Below are positions 1-5,256 of a stretch of DNA of 5,256 nucleotides, piece after piece. The translations under genes and the position numbers were made by a program. Below the pieces are notes generated by a model. That model was not told the origin of the DNA, did no database searches, and saw only the letters and a program-made list of their open reading frames with translations. Source of the DNA: Alistipes sp. (GTDB lineage Bacteria > Bacteroidota > Bacteroidia > Bacteroidales > Rikenellaceae). Location: assembly GCA_017629615.1 (NCBI GenBank), contig JAGBWT010000171.1, positions 1-5,256 on the forward strand, given 5' to 3'. Numbering within the stretch: the stretch's first letter is position 1; every line of letters starts with the position of its first letter.

Positions 1-93
1 ACCGATTTTCGGGTTGGTAGTGGTAAGGTCTTTGCTGCCGCTAACAAAATTTCCGCCAATGGGTAGTACAAAGAGTATAACCCATCGTCGATA

Positions 94-109
94 AATTTTG
101 CCGAGCCTT
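94..109 (+). repeat. Direct repeat AATTTTGCCGAGCCTT, copy 1
   Basis: This 16-base word recurs exactly at 179-194, 85 bases further on. The last bases of this copy run into CCTTGCAAAG (106-115), which has a near copy CCTTGTAAAG at 202-211. AGCCTTGC at 104-111 is also the reverse complement of GCAAGGCT at 162-169, so a hairpin with a loop of about 50 bases is possible. Its role is unknown; a paired operator or a small interspersed repeat would both fit. Confidence 0.6.
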
Positions 110-126
110 GCAAAGTCACTTCTAAA

Positions 127-149
127 ACCGATTTTCGGAAACCGATTTT
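127..149 (+). repeat. Tandem ACCGATTTT words (third copy at window start)
   Basis: ACCGATTTTCGG at 127-138 repeats the first 12 bases of the window (1-12), and the shorter ACCGATTTT follows at 141-149, 14 bases after the first. CCGATTTTCGG is itself a small inverted repeat (CCGA, three-base loop, TCGG). The pattern looks like the debris of a short repeat family or a set of binding sites; nothing in the sequence says which. Confidence 0.45.
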
Positions 150-178
150 GAGAGGGGTGGGGCAAGGCTTTGAATAGC

Positions 179-194
179 AATTTTGCCGAGCCTT
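179..194 (+). repeat. Direct repeat AATTTTGCCGAGCCTT, copy 2
   Basis: Exact second copy of the word at 94-109, lying 46 bases before the protease start codon. AGCCTT at 189-194 can pair with AAGGCT at 164-169, and TTGCC at 183-187 with GGCAA at 161-165. The stretch 161-194 could therefore fold in two overlapping ways. There is no T-run after it, so it does not read as a standard intrinsic terminator. Confidence 0.55.
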
Positions 195-240
195 AACGCA
201 ACCTTGTAAAGCCTGTTTCAAAATAATTTTTATCGATTAG

Positions 241-1896
241 ATGCGCTCGTCTGTAAAACCTCTGTTTCTGCTCGTCTCGTTGGTCGTCCTGCTTATGGTG
301 GTGGCGACCTTCGTTGTGGGGCTTATTTTGGGTAACTCCTATGGTCGTCGCATTACCGATGAGCGCATAATGTATCTGCTTGGCGGAGCTGCGAAGGGTG
401 GCAAAGTGGGCGAGGTGGTCAAGATGATTGAGACGCAGTATGTCGATGCCATTTCGGCCGATTCGCTTGCCGAGTTGTTTATCCCTGCGATGCTCCACAA
501 GCTCGACCCGCACTCGGTCTATATTCCTGCCCGCGAATTTAAGGAGGCCGAGGAGGCGTTGCAGGGCGAGTTCGACGGTATCGGTATCACGTTCAATATG
601 GCGACCGATACGGTTATGGTGCTCAACGTCATCGCCGGAGGCCCGAGCCAAAAGGCGGGTGTGTTGGCCGGCGATAGGGTTATGCGCGTCAATGATACGC
701 TCATCTCGGGTGTGAAGATGTCGCAGAGCGAGGTGATGAAGCGACTTCGTGGCCCACGAGGTACGAAGGTGCGCCTTGCGTTGGGGCGTATGGGCATCGA
801 GCAGCCTGTCGAGGTAGTCATCACGCGCGATGCGATACCGCTGCATAGCGTCGAGGCCTCGTTGATGCTTACGCGCGACGTGGGCTTCATCAAACTCTCG
901 CAATTCTCGCGCACATCGTTCTCGGAGGTTACCGCCGCGATAGATACGCTTCGTCGGCAGGGTATGCGCAGCCTTATCTTCGACCTGCGAGGCAATGCGG
1001 GAGGCTTCCTCGACCAGGCGATACTTATAGCTAACGAATTTCTGCCCAAGGGGTCGCTTATAGTCTATACCGAGGACCGCGACCACAACCGTACGCGCCA
1101 ATACAGCAATGGTCGAGGCCGTTTGACCGACCTCGAAGTTGTGGTGCTTATCGACGAGTATAGCGCATCGTCGAGCGAGATTTTGGCAGGAGCGTTGCAG
1201 GACAACGACCGTGGTACAATCGTCGGTCGTCGCTCGTTTGGCAAGGGGTTGGTGCAGTCGCAGATACCGTTTAACGATGGGTCGGCCCTGCGCCTTACCG
1301 TAGCACGCTACTTTACGCCGACTGGTCGCTCAATTCAAAAACCATATACGGCCGGAGGCGACGACTACGAGATGGATATAGTCAATCGCTACAACCACAA
1401 CGAGTTCTTCTCGGCCGACAGTATCCGCTTTGCCGACTCGTTGCGCTTCACAACGCCAAAGGGCAAGGTGGTCTATGGTGGTGGCGGCATTATGCCCGAC
1501 CACTTCATTCCGCTCGATACGCTCGACGTGACGCGCTACTTTGCCGAGGTCTCGGGCCGCAATATCCTCTATCGCTATACGATTGACTATACCGACCGCC
1601 ATCGCGAGCGTCTTAATGCCGTGCGTACGATGGCCGACTTGGAGCGTATGTTTGCCTCCGACAGTGGCCTCTTTGAGCGCTTTATCGACTATGCCGAGTC
1701 GCGAGGCGTCAAGCGTGCGCCACGTCAGATAGCCCGTTCGCGCCACCTTATCGAGAGCCAACTGCGAGCCTATATTGCCCGCAACTCGAAGCTCGATAAT
1801 GCGGCATTCTACTACTTTATCCGTCCGATTGATAAGACTTTGCAGTCGGCTGTTGAGTTGCTCGACACACTGCCTGCTGCTTCGCAAAAACCATAA
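241..1896 (+). CDS. S41 family C-terminal processing protease (CtpA-type), membrane-anchored, PDZ domain
   Basis: A 551-residue serine protease of the CtpA/Prc family, expected to cut periplasmic or envelope proteins near their C-termini. Residues 7-31 form one hydrophobic helix (signal anchor or uncleaved signal peptide). A PDZ domain follows at about 108-185, with FDGIGITF (111-118) and GDRVMRVND (144-152). The S41 core at about 200-370 contains RGNAGGFLDQA (250-260), SASSSEILAGALQD (308-321) and SFGKGLVQ (332-339). By family alignment Ser310 is the nucleophile, Lys335 the general base (25 residues later, the usual spacing) and Gln339 the third member. YFTPTGRSIQ (357-366) and GGGIMPD (414-420) are further family signatures. 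The last 130 or so residues are a charged, helical extension usual in Bacteroidota members. An in-frame TAG sits directly before the ATG, so no longer start is possible; the leader is AT-rich without a Shine-Dalgarno site. The active site looks intact. The natural substrate is unknown. Confidence 0.95.
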   Translation: MRSSVKPLFLLVSLVVLLMVVATFVVGLILGNSYGRRITDERIMYLLGGAAKGGKVGEVVKMIETQYVDAISADSLAELFIPAMLHKLDPHSVYIPAREFKEAEEALQGEFDGIGITFNMATDTVMVLNVIAGGPSQKAGVLAGDRVMRVNDTLISGVKMSQSEVMKRLRGPRGTKVRLALGRMGIEQPVEVVITRDAIPLHSVEASLMLTRDVGFIKLSQFSRTSFSEVTAAIDTLRRQGMRSLIFDLRGNAGGFLDQAILIANEFLPKGSLIVYTEDRDHNRTRQYSNGRGRLTDLEVVVLIDEYSASSSEILAGALQDNDRGTIVGRRSFGKGLVQSQIPFNDGSALRLTVARYFTPTGRSIQKPYTAGGDDYEMDIVNRYNHNEFFSADSIRFADSLRFTTPKGKVVYGGGGIMPDHFIPLDTLDVTRYFAEVSGRNILYRYTIDYTDRHRERLNAVRTMADLERMFASDSGLFERFIDYAESRGVKRAPRQIARSRHLIESQLRAYIARNSKLDNAAFYYFIRPIDKTLQSAVELLDTLPAASQKP

Positions 1897-1902
1897 CCGA
1901 TT

Positions 1903-2151
1903 ATGTTGAAACGAACACTCTATATCCTGCTCGCACTTGCGACCATCGCCGCCGTCGCCCTTTTGGTGCTTAATCGCGGTCGCTATCACTCGCTGCTCTT
2001 TGTCGATAGCCCTGCGTCGGTCGAGGTTGCTCCGCAACCTGCACCCGTACCCGTAGCCGAGGTTGAGACCTCCGAGCCGACAGTTGCTGCAACAGCCGAG
2101 CCTGCCGATAGCCTTGTGTCGGACCCGACCATTGCTCCGATTGTGAAATAG
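1903..2151 (+). CDS. Small single-pass membrane protein, unknown function
   Basis: An 82-residue protein I do not recognise. Residues 5-23 are a continuous hydrophobic helix preceded by Lys3 and Arg4, so it should sit in the inner membrane with its N-terminus in the cytoplasm. After NRGRYHSLLFVDS (24-36) the rest (about 37-82) is a low-complexity stretch rich in Ala, Pro, Val, Glu and Thr, probably unfolded and periplasmic. There is no cysteine and so no lipobox. Its start lies only 6 bases after the protease stop, with no room for a separate promoter, so it is very probably co-transcribed and perhaps translationally coupled. Codon choice (many GCC, GTC, TCG, CGC) matches its neighbours, which supports a real gene. 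An envelope-spanning adaptor or a protease partner are possibilities only; no motif supports either. Confidence 0.72.
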   Translation: MLKRTLYILLALATIAAVALLVLNRGRYHSLLFVDSPASVEVAPQPAPVPVAEVETSEPTVAATAEPADSLVSDPTIAPIVK

Positions 2152-2171
2152 CCCTCTGCGTGCGTAGCATT

Positions 2172-2175
2172 GGAG
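2172..2175 (+). promoter_or_regulatory. Possible ribosome binding site GGAG
   Basis: GGAG sits 7 bases before the ATG at 2183, good Shine-Dalgarno spacing. This supports that ATG over the in-frame ATG eight codons later (Met9). Bacteroidota genes often lack such a site, and the other three genes here have none that is clear, so it may be chance. Confidence 0.4.
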
Positions 2176-2182
2176 AGCATAA

Positions 2183-4123
2183 ATGAGAAAAGCCGTGAAA
2201 AACTTTATGTACAAACTTGCTCGTCTTTCGGCCGAGGGACGTTTTCAGACATTGGTGATTCTGTTTGTCGCCATCATCGTCTTTGCGTTTGGCTGTTTGG
2301 GTATCCAATATCTGCTTATCGGGGATTGGAGTCCGTGGCGAATTATCGAGTTGCTGCTCGACCCGGGAGCATTTGCAGGTAGTTATGAAAATAGTTTGCC
2401 GATAGAGTTCCAGCTGCTAATCACACTCTTTGGTGTGGTATTCTTTACGGCGATATTGATTAACGTCGTGGCCAACTTCTTCGATAGCGTGATTAACGAC
2501 TACCGCAAGGGTGTCGAGCGCCCTCCGTTCAAAAACCATACGTTGATTCTCGGTGCCAACTCGATGCTCGACAACATTCTCCGCTCAATCAAGCAGAGCG
2601 AGGGGGCGAAGATGTCGAAGATTATGATTGTCACGTCGGGCGATGCCGAGGAGTTGCGCAACCGCCTTATTACGACCTTTGGCAAGAGTGTGATGGGTCG
2701 GATTTCGGTTGTGCGAGGTCGTCGCGAGATGCTCTCCGAGTTGCAACAACTCTCTGTCGCGATGGCTCGTTCGATATATATCCTTGGCGAGGACGATGAG
2801 CCAAATCACGACGCCAAGAGCCTGCGTTGCTATCGCCACCTACAAACGCTTTGTGCCGGTGCGAAGCGACGTCGTATAGAGTGTGTCGTGGTCCTCAATC
2901 AAACCTCGTCGTCGCATATTCTCCAATATGAGCAGACGACCGACGAGCATAGCCCAATCAAGACAACCTATATCAACGCTGTCGAGAACCACGCCCAGCG
3001 ACTGCTCGTGTCGCGCAATTTCCGACTGCACGACAACACCCTCTATCCGGCCCTCTATCGCGAGGGTATCACGGCCGAGAGTGAGTGCGGAGTTCATCTT
3101 GTCGTTACGGGTATGACCCCGATAGCCTTTGCTGTTGCTACGACAGCGGCACAGATTTGCCACTTCCCCAACTTCGTTACCAAAGGGGTGCGTACGAAGA
3201 TAAGCCTTGTTGCTCCGAATATCGGCCACGATATGGAACTCTTTATCGACCGTTATGCCCACCTCTTTGCCCTCTCGCACTACAAACTCCTCTCGTGGGA
3301 CGCAGAGGGGCAACGTCGCGAGCAGAACTTTCAGCCGAAGGCCGAATATGGCGATTTCCTCGACATCGAGTGGGAGTTTATCGATGCCAATATCGAGTCG
3401 CCGCACGTTCGCGATTGGCTCTCGACGTGTGCCGAGGCCGACACAAAGAGCGAATATCTCTCGCTTGCCATCTGTGGCGACGATGCAGTGCAGAATGTGG
3501 CCTCGTCGCTCTATCTGCCGCAGTCGCTCTACGAGCGCAATATCCCGATATTTGTCTATCAGCCGACCTATGGCGAGGTGCTGCAACGCGCCCACAACAC
3601 GAAGCGCTATGCCAACCTCTATCCATTCGGTATGCGTAGCGACTGCTTCGACCCGACCTTGCAGGCCCGCTTGCAGGTCGCAAAGCGTGTCAATGCCCTC
3701 TACTCGACCTCGTTTGGCCAAACGCTCGACGAGGAGACGTTGTGGGATTCGCTCAACTATACTCTCCGTCGCGCCAACCTTTGGGCGGCCAACTCGGTCG
3801 AGGTTAAGTTGTGCAGCGTTGTGACCAATCTCGACGACGAGGTCGAACTTATCGCCGAGGTCGAGCATAATCGTTGGAACGTCGAGCGACTGCTGATGGG
3901 CTTCACCTCGCTTTCGCGTGCGGAGCGCGAGGAGTATAACGCCATCGTGAATACCGCCGAGGCGGAGCGCACCGAGGCCCAGCGTGAGCAACTTGCGCGA
4001 TTCCGCCTTGCCAAGCAGCGCGATTTTGTGCACTACGATATTGTTCCGTACGACTCTTTGTCGGACTCGGCAAAGGAGATTGACCGCCAATTTATCAAAA
4101 ATATCCACCAACTTGTAAAGTAA
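2183..4123 (+). CDS. CASTOR/POLLUX-like membrane channel with tandem RCK/TrkA-N-type domains and C-terminal RyR domain
   Basis: A 646-residue putative ion channel. Helix 1 is about 22-46 and helix 2 about 77-100. Between them is a pore-loop-like stretch with LLLDPGAFAG (57-66), resembling the DPG segment of bacterial CASTOR/POLLUX homologues; there is no TVGYG potassium filter. The rest is cytosolic. A first RCK/TrkA-N-like Rossmann unit starts at KNHTLILGANSMLDNILRSI (117-136) and includes VVRGRREMLSELQQLSVAMARSIYILGEDDE (from 177), the family's typical second half. A second Rossmann-like unit runs from about 303 (VHLVVTGMTPIAFAVA) to 460. The end is a RyR domain: AEVEHNRWNVERLLMGF (558-574), a charged helical insert, then VHYDIVPYDSL...KEIDRQFI (616-638). 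RCK domains usually bind nucleotides or ions to gate a channel; RyR domains are suspected ligand or nucleotide sensors. The TIR gene starts 24 bases downstream, suggesting a functional pair. Ion selectivity and the ligand cannot be read from the sequence. RyR and Rossmann identities are firm; the channel role is inferred. Confidence 0.85.
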   Translation: MRKAVKNFMYKLARLSAEGRFQTLVILFVAIIVFAFGCLGIQYLLIGDWSPWRIIELLLDPGAFAGSYENSLPIEFQLLITLFGVVFFTAILINVVANFFDSVINDYRKGVERPPFKNHTLILGANSMLDNILRSIKQSEGAKMSKIMIVTSGDAEELRNRLITTFGKSVMGRISVVRGRREMLSELQQLSVAMARSIYILGEDDEPNHDAKSLRCYRHLQTLCAGAKRRRIECVVVLNQTSSSHILQYEQTTDEHSPIKTTYINAVENHAQRLLVSRNFRLHDNTLYPALYREGITAESECGVHLVVTGMTPIAFAVATTAAQICHFPNFVTKGVRTKISLVAPNIGHDMELFIDRYAHLFALSHYKLLSWDAEGQRREQNFQPKAEYGDFLDIEWEFIDANIESPHVRDWLSTCAEADTKSEYLSLAICGDDAVQNVASSLYLPQSLYERNIPIFVYQPTYGEVLQRAHNTKRYANLYPFGMRSDCFDPTLQARLQVAKRVNALYSTSFGQTLDEETLWDSLNYTLRRANLWAANSVEVKLCSVVTNLDDEVELIAEVEHNRWNVERLLMGFTSLSRAEREEYNAIVNTAEAERTEAQREQLARFRLAKQRDFVHYDIVPYDSLSDSAKEIDRQFIKNIHQLVK

Positions 4124-4147
4124 CCCCGACCTAACCCGAAGAGACCT

Positions 4148-5239
4148 ATGAAACACGATGTATTTATAAGTTACTCGCGCAAAGATTTGGCAGAGGTTAA
4201 GGGTCTTGTCGAGACCTTGAAGCGGGCAATTCCCGGCCTTACCTATTGGTTCGACCTGACGGGCATCGAGAGTGGCGACGATTTCCAGGATAGGATTATC
4301 TCGGCAATCGACAACTCGAAGTATGTGATATTTGCCCTCTCCGAGAACTCTATCCAATCGACTTGGACAAAGGACGAGGTGATGTATGCCAAGAACACGG
4401 GCAAGAAGATTGTCCCCGTGCTGCTCAAAGGTGCGCAACTCAAAGGGTGGTTTCTCTTTAAGTTTGGCCGTATCGACTGCATCGACATCACCGACCGCGA
4501 GCAGATGGAGAAGATGGTGCTGAATCTCTCTAATTGGATAGGTCGCGAGGTTGATGATAGTCGGGTTGAACAACCATCGTCAAAGAGGTCAAAGAGTGGA
4601 TTTATGCCCGAACTTGTAGCCGCCTCGACCAACAAGGGTGGTCGTTTGGCAGCGATATGGGCCTTTGTTTGTCGTTATTGGCGACGGATTTTGGCGTGGG
4701 CCGTAGGTGTGGGAGCGCTGCTCTTTGCCTGCTTTGTGCTGATGCTTTGGTGGTTCCTCAATAGCGACTACTATAACGACTACGTCAAAGCCCACGTTCA
4801 GGCCTATATTGCCAATGTTCAACAACAACGAGAGGGTGCTGTGACTACCCAAAATACCTATAAGGTAGGCGATTACTATAATGTGGACGGTAAGGAGGGT
4901 GTTGTTTTCGAGGTAACCTCCGATGGCCGACACGGTAAGATAATAAGCCGTAACGAAACAAGGTCAAATTGGGAAGGGGCTAAATCGTGGTGCGCCAGTC
5001 TTGGTAGCGGTTGGCGATTGCCTACCGAAGAGGAGTTGCAGACTATTTATAGAGTAAAATCAACTCTCAATTCAACACTTGCAGCAAAAGGTAATGAATT
5101 GAAAGTTGATGATTGGTATTGGTCGTCAAATGAATATGTAAATTCATCTTTCGCGTGGCGTGTCCGTATGAATGACGGCTACACCTACGGCAACAGTAAG
5201 AACTACATCAGCTATGTGCGCGCGGTGTCCGCTTTTTAG
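4148..5239 (+). CDS. TIR domain - transmembrane helix - C-type-lectin-fold (DUF1566-like) ectodomain; probable DGR target protein
   Basis: A 363-residue receptor-like protein. Residues 1-135 are a TIR domain: DVFISYSRKD (4-13) is the first strand and AA loop, WFDLTGIESGDDF (34-46) the BB-loop region, and SxWxxxE (71-77) holds Glu77. Glu77 aligns with the catalytic glutamate of NAD+-cleaving TIRs such as SARM1 (WVHKEI motif). A basic linker (139-180, ending WRRIL) precedes one membrane helix at 181-204, followed by acidic SDYYNDY. The positive-inside rule thus puts the TIR in the cytoplasm and residues 205-363 outside. The ectodomain opens with YKVGDYYNVDGKEGVVFEV (238-256), then NWEGAKSWCASLGSGWRLPTEEEL (from 274), and ends WYWSSNEY...AWRV...YVRAVSAF (323-363). 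This is the formylglycine-generating-enzyme/C-type-lectin fold used by DGR variable proteins and by many gut Bacteroidales paralogues. The reading frame is intact, with a TAG stop directly after the terminal AF. Base composition drops in the ectodomain. The TIR and fold calls are strong; DGR status depends on a template repeat outside this window. Confidence 0.9.
   Translation: MKHDVFISYSRKDLAEVKGLVETLKRAIPGLTYWFDLTGIESGDDFQDRIISAIDNSKYVIFALSENSIQSTWTKDEVMYAKNTGKKIVPVLLKGAQLKGWFLFKFGRIDCIDITDREQMEKMVLNLSNWIGREVDDSRVEQPSSKRSKSGFMPELVAASTNKGGRLAAIWAFVCRYWRRILAWAVGVGALLFACFVLMLWWFLNSDYYNDYVKAHVQAYIANVQQQREGAVTTQNTYKVGDYYNVDGKEGVVFEVTSDGRHGKIISRNETRSNWEGAKSWCASLGSGWRLPTEEELQTIYRVKSTLNSTLAAKGNELKVDDWYWSSNEYVNSSFAWRVRMNDGYTYGNSKNYISYVRAVSAF
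5111..5236 (+). other. Putative DGR variable region (VR) encoding the C-terminal lectin-fold loop
   Basis: It covers DWYWSSNEY through the terminal YVRAVSAF, the segment diversified in DGR target proteins of this fold; the left boundary is a guess. Codons 342-356 (5171-5215) are 14 of 15 pyrimidine-ending, 11 of them NNC: GAC, GGC, TAC, ACC, TAC, GGC, AAC, AAC, TAC, ATC, AGC. All of these can arise from AAC template codons by changes at the two adenines, the adenine-specific mutagenesis of DGRs. Cautions: Tyr, Asn, Asp and Ser (AGY) codons end in pyrimidine anyway, and non-diversified paralogues of this domain exist. A template copy is needed to settle it. Confidence 0.55.
5215..5237 (+). other. 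Candidate IMH-like, adenine-free end of the variable region
   Basis: These 23 bases contain no adenine. The block 5216-5232 has 14 G or C out of 17, including GTGCGCGCGG. DGR variable regions end in a G+C-rich, invariant stretch followed by the homing-initiation site (IMH), and a block without adenines would be immune to adenine mutagenesis. It encodes the invariant VRAVSAF end of the protein. The position and composition fit, but no template sequence is present for comparison, and the hairpin often found just downstream of an IMH would lie beyond the window. Confidence 0.4.
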
Positions 5240-5256
5240 AAATTAGGCTTTTGGCT

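Larger units (their letters stand above)
1..240. other. Non-coding leader upstream of the protease gene
   Basis: No convincing gene is visible here. On the + strand all three frames meet stops early (for example TAG at 64-66, TAA at 92-94). The stretch is poorer in G and C than the genes and is built from short repeated words: ACCGATTTT three times, AATTTTGCCGAGCCTT twice and CCTTGYAAAG twice. I looked for the Bacteroidota promoter pair (TTTG about 20 bases upstream of TAnnTTTG) and found no exact match; TAAATTTTG at 92-100 is one base too long and has no partner. The region presumably holds the promoter and 5' leader for the downstream gene cluster, but no element can be pinned down. Confidence 0.6.

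Noticed and set aside
1..66. Possible tail of an upstream gene in frame 1 (21 codons ending in TAG)
   Set aside because: Frame 2 is open even longer, to 92-94, the stretch is part of the repeat-rich leader, and 21 codons give no recognisable protein match.
92..100. Bacteroidota promoter -7 element, TAAATTTTG
   Set aside because: The spacing between TA and TTTG is three bases instead of two, and no TTTG lies about 20 bases upstream.
161..194. Intrinsic terminator for an upstream gene
   Set aside because: Stems are only 5-6 base pairs with long loops, and no run of T follows the right arm.
193..1101. Open frame of 302 codons on the - strand opposite the protease
   Set aside because: It lies over the conserved PDZ and S41 core. 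Its translation is rich in His and Arg without any fold signature, typical of an antisense shadow.
2152..2182. Terminator or promoter between the small protein and the channel gene
   Set aside because: Only 31 bases, with no stable stem followed by T and no promoter match; read-through is the simpler reading.
2840..4573. Open frame of 577 codons on the - strand, across the channel gene and the start of the TIR gene
   Set aside because: It is antisense to two genes with clear domains, and its translation shows no recognisable domain, signal or membrane segment. Long antisense frames are expected where codons are biased as here (many TCG, GCC, CGC).
4148..5239. Labelling the locus as Thoeris or CBASS
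   Set aside because: There is no ThsA-type SIR2/SLOG or Macro effector and no cyclic-nucleotide synthase. Only the TIR is shared with Thoeris.
1..5256. Template repeat, reverse transcriptase, CRISPR array, tRNA or insertion sequence inside the window
   Set aside because: I saw no second copy of the variable-region sequence, no reverse transcriptase motifs such as YxDD in any plausible gene, no regularly spaced repeats, no tRNA-like cloverleaf and no transposase.

Overview
The window reads as chromosomal DNA of a Bacteroidota, most likely a gut Bacteroidales. An Alistipes/Rikenellaceae-like genome would fit, but that is an inference from protein style and base composition. Supporting signs are a C-terminal processing protease with the long C-terminal extension common in this phylum, starts mostly without Shine-Dalgarno sequences and with AT-rich leaders, and a last gene that ends in the 'YKVGDYYN...GKEGVVF...GWRLP...WYWSS.EY...YVRAVSAF' domain I associate with gut Bacteroidales variable proteins.

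Layout, all on the + strand: 1-240 is a non-coding leader with short direct and inverted repeats. 241-1896 is a membrane-anchored S41 (CtpA-type) serine protease with a PDZ domain. 1903-2151 is a tiny single-pass membrane protein of unknown function. 2183-4123 is a membrane channel-like protein of the CASTOR/POLLUX type, with tandem RCK/TrkA-N-like Rossmann domains and a C-terminal RyR domain. 4148-5239 is a TIR domain, one membrane helix and a C-type-lectin-fold (DUF1566-like) ectodomain. Its 3' end looks like the variable region of a diversity-generating retroelement (DGR) target. Gaps between genes are 6, 31 and 24 bases with no visible terminator, so the four genes could form one transcription unit.

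The striking part is the last pair of genes. The TIR protein has the layout of an animal Toll-like receptor: ligand-binding ectodomain, single membrane pass, cytoplasmic TIR. Its ectodomain may be hypervariable. Its TIR keeps the glutamate used by NAD+-cleaving TIR enzymes. Immediately upstream is a channel whose cytosolic part carries nucleotide-binding-type RCK folds and a RyR domain. A testable model is: surface ligand -> variable lectin domain -> TIR enzyme -> NAD+-derived nucleotide (or NAD+ loss) -> RCK/RyR channel -> change of membrane potential. The protease and small membrane protein may be older housekeeping neighbours or may act in the same envelope process; the sequence does not decide this. 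No reverse transcriptase, template repeat or accessory DGR gene lies in the window, which ends 17 bases after the last stop codon, so DGR membership is inferred from the target side only.
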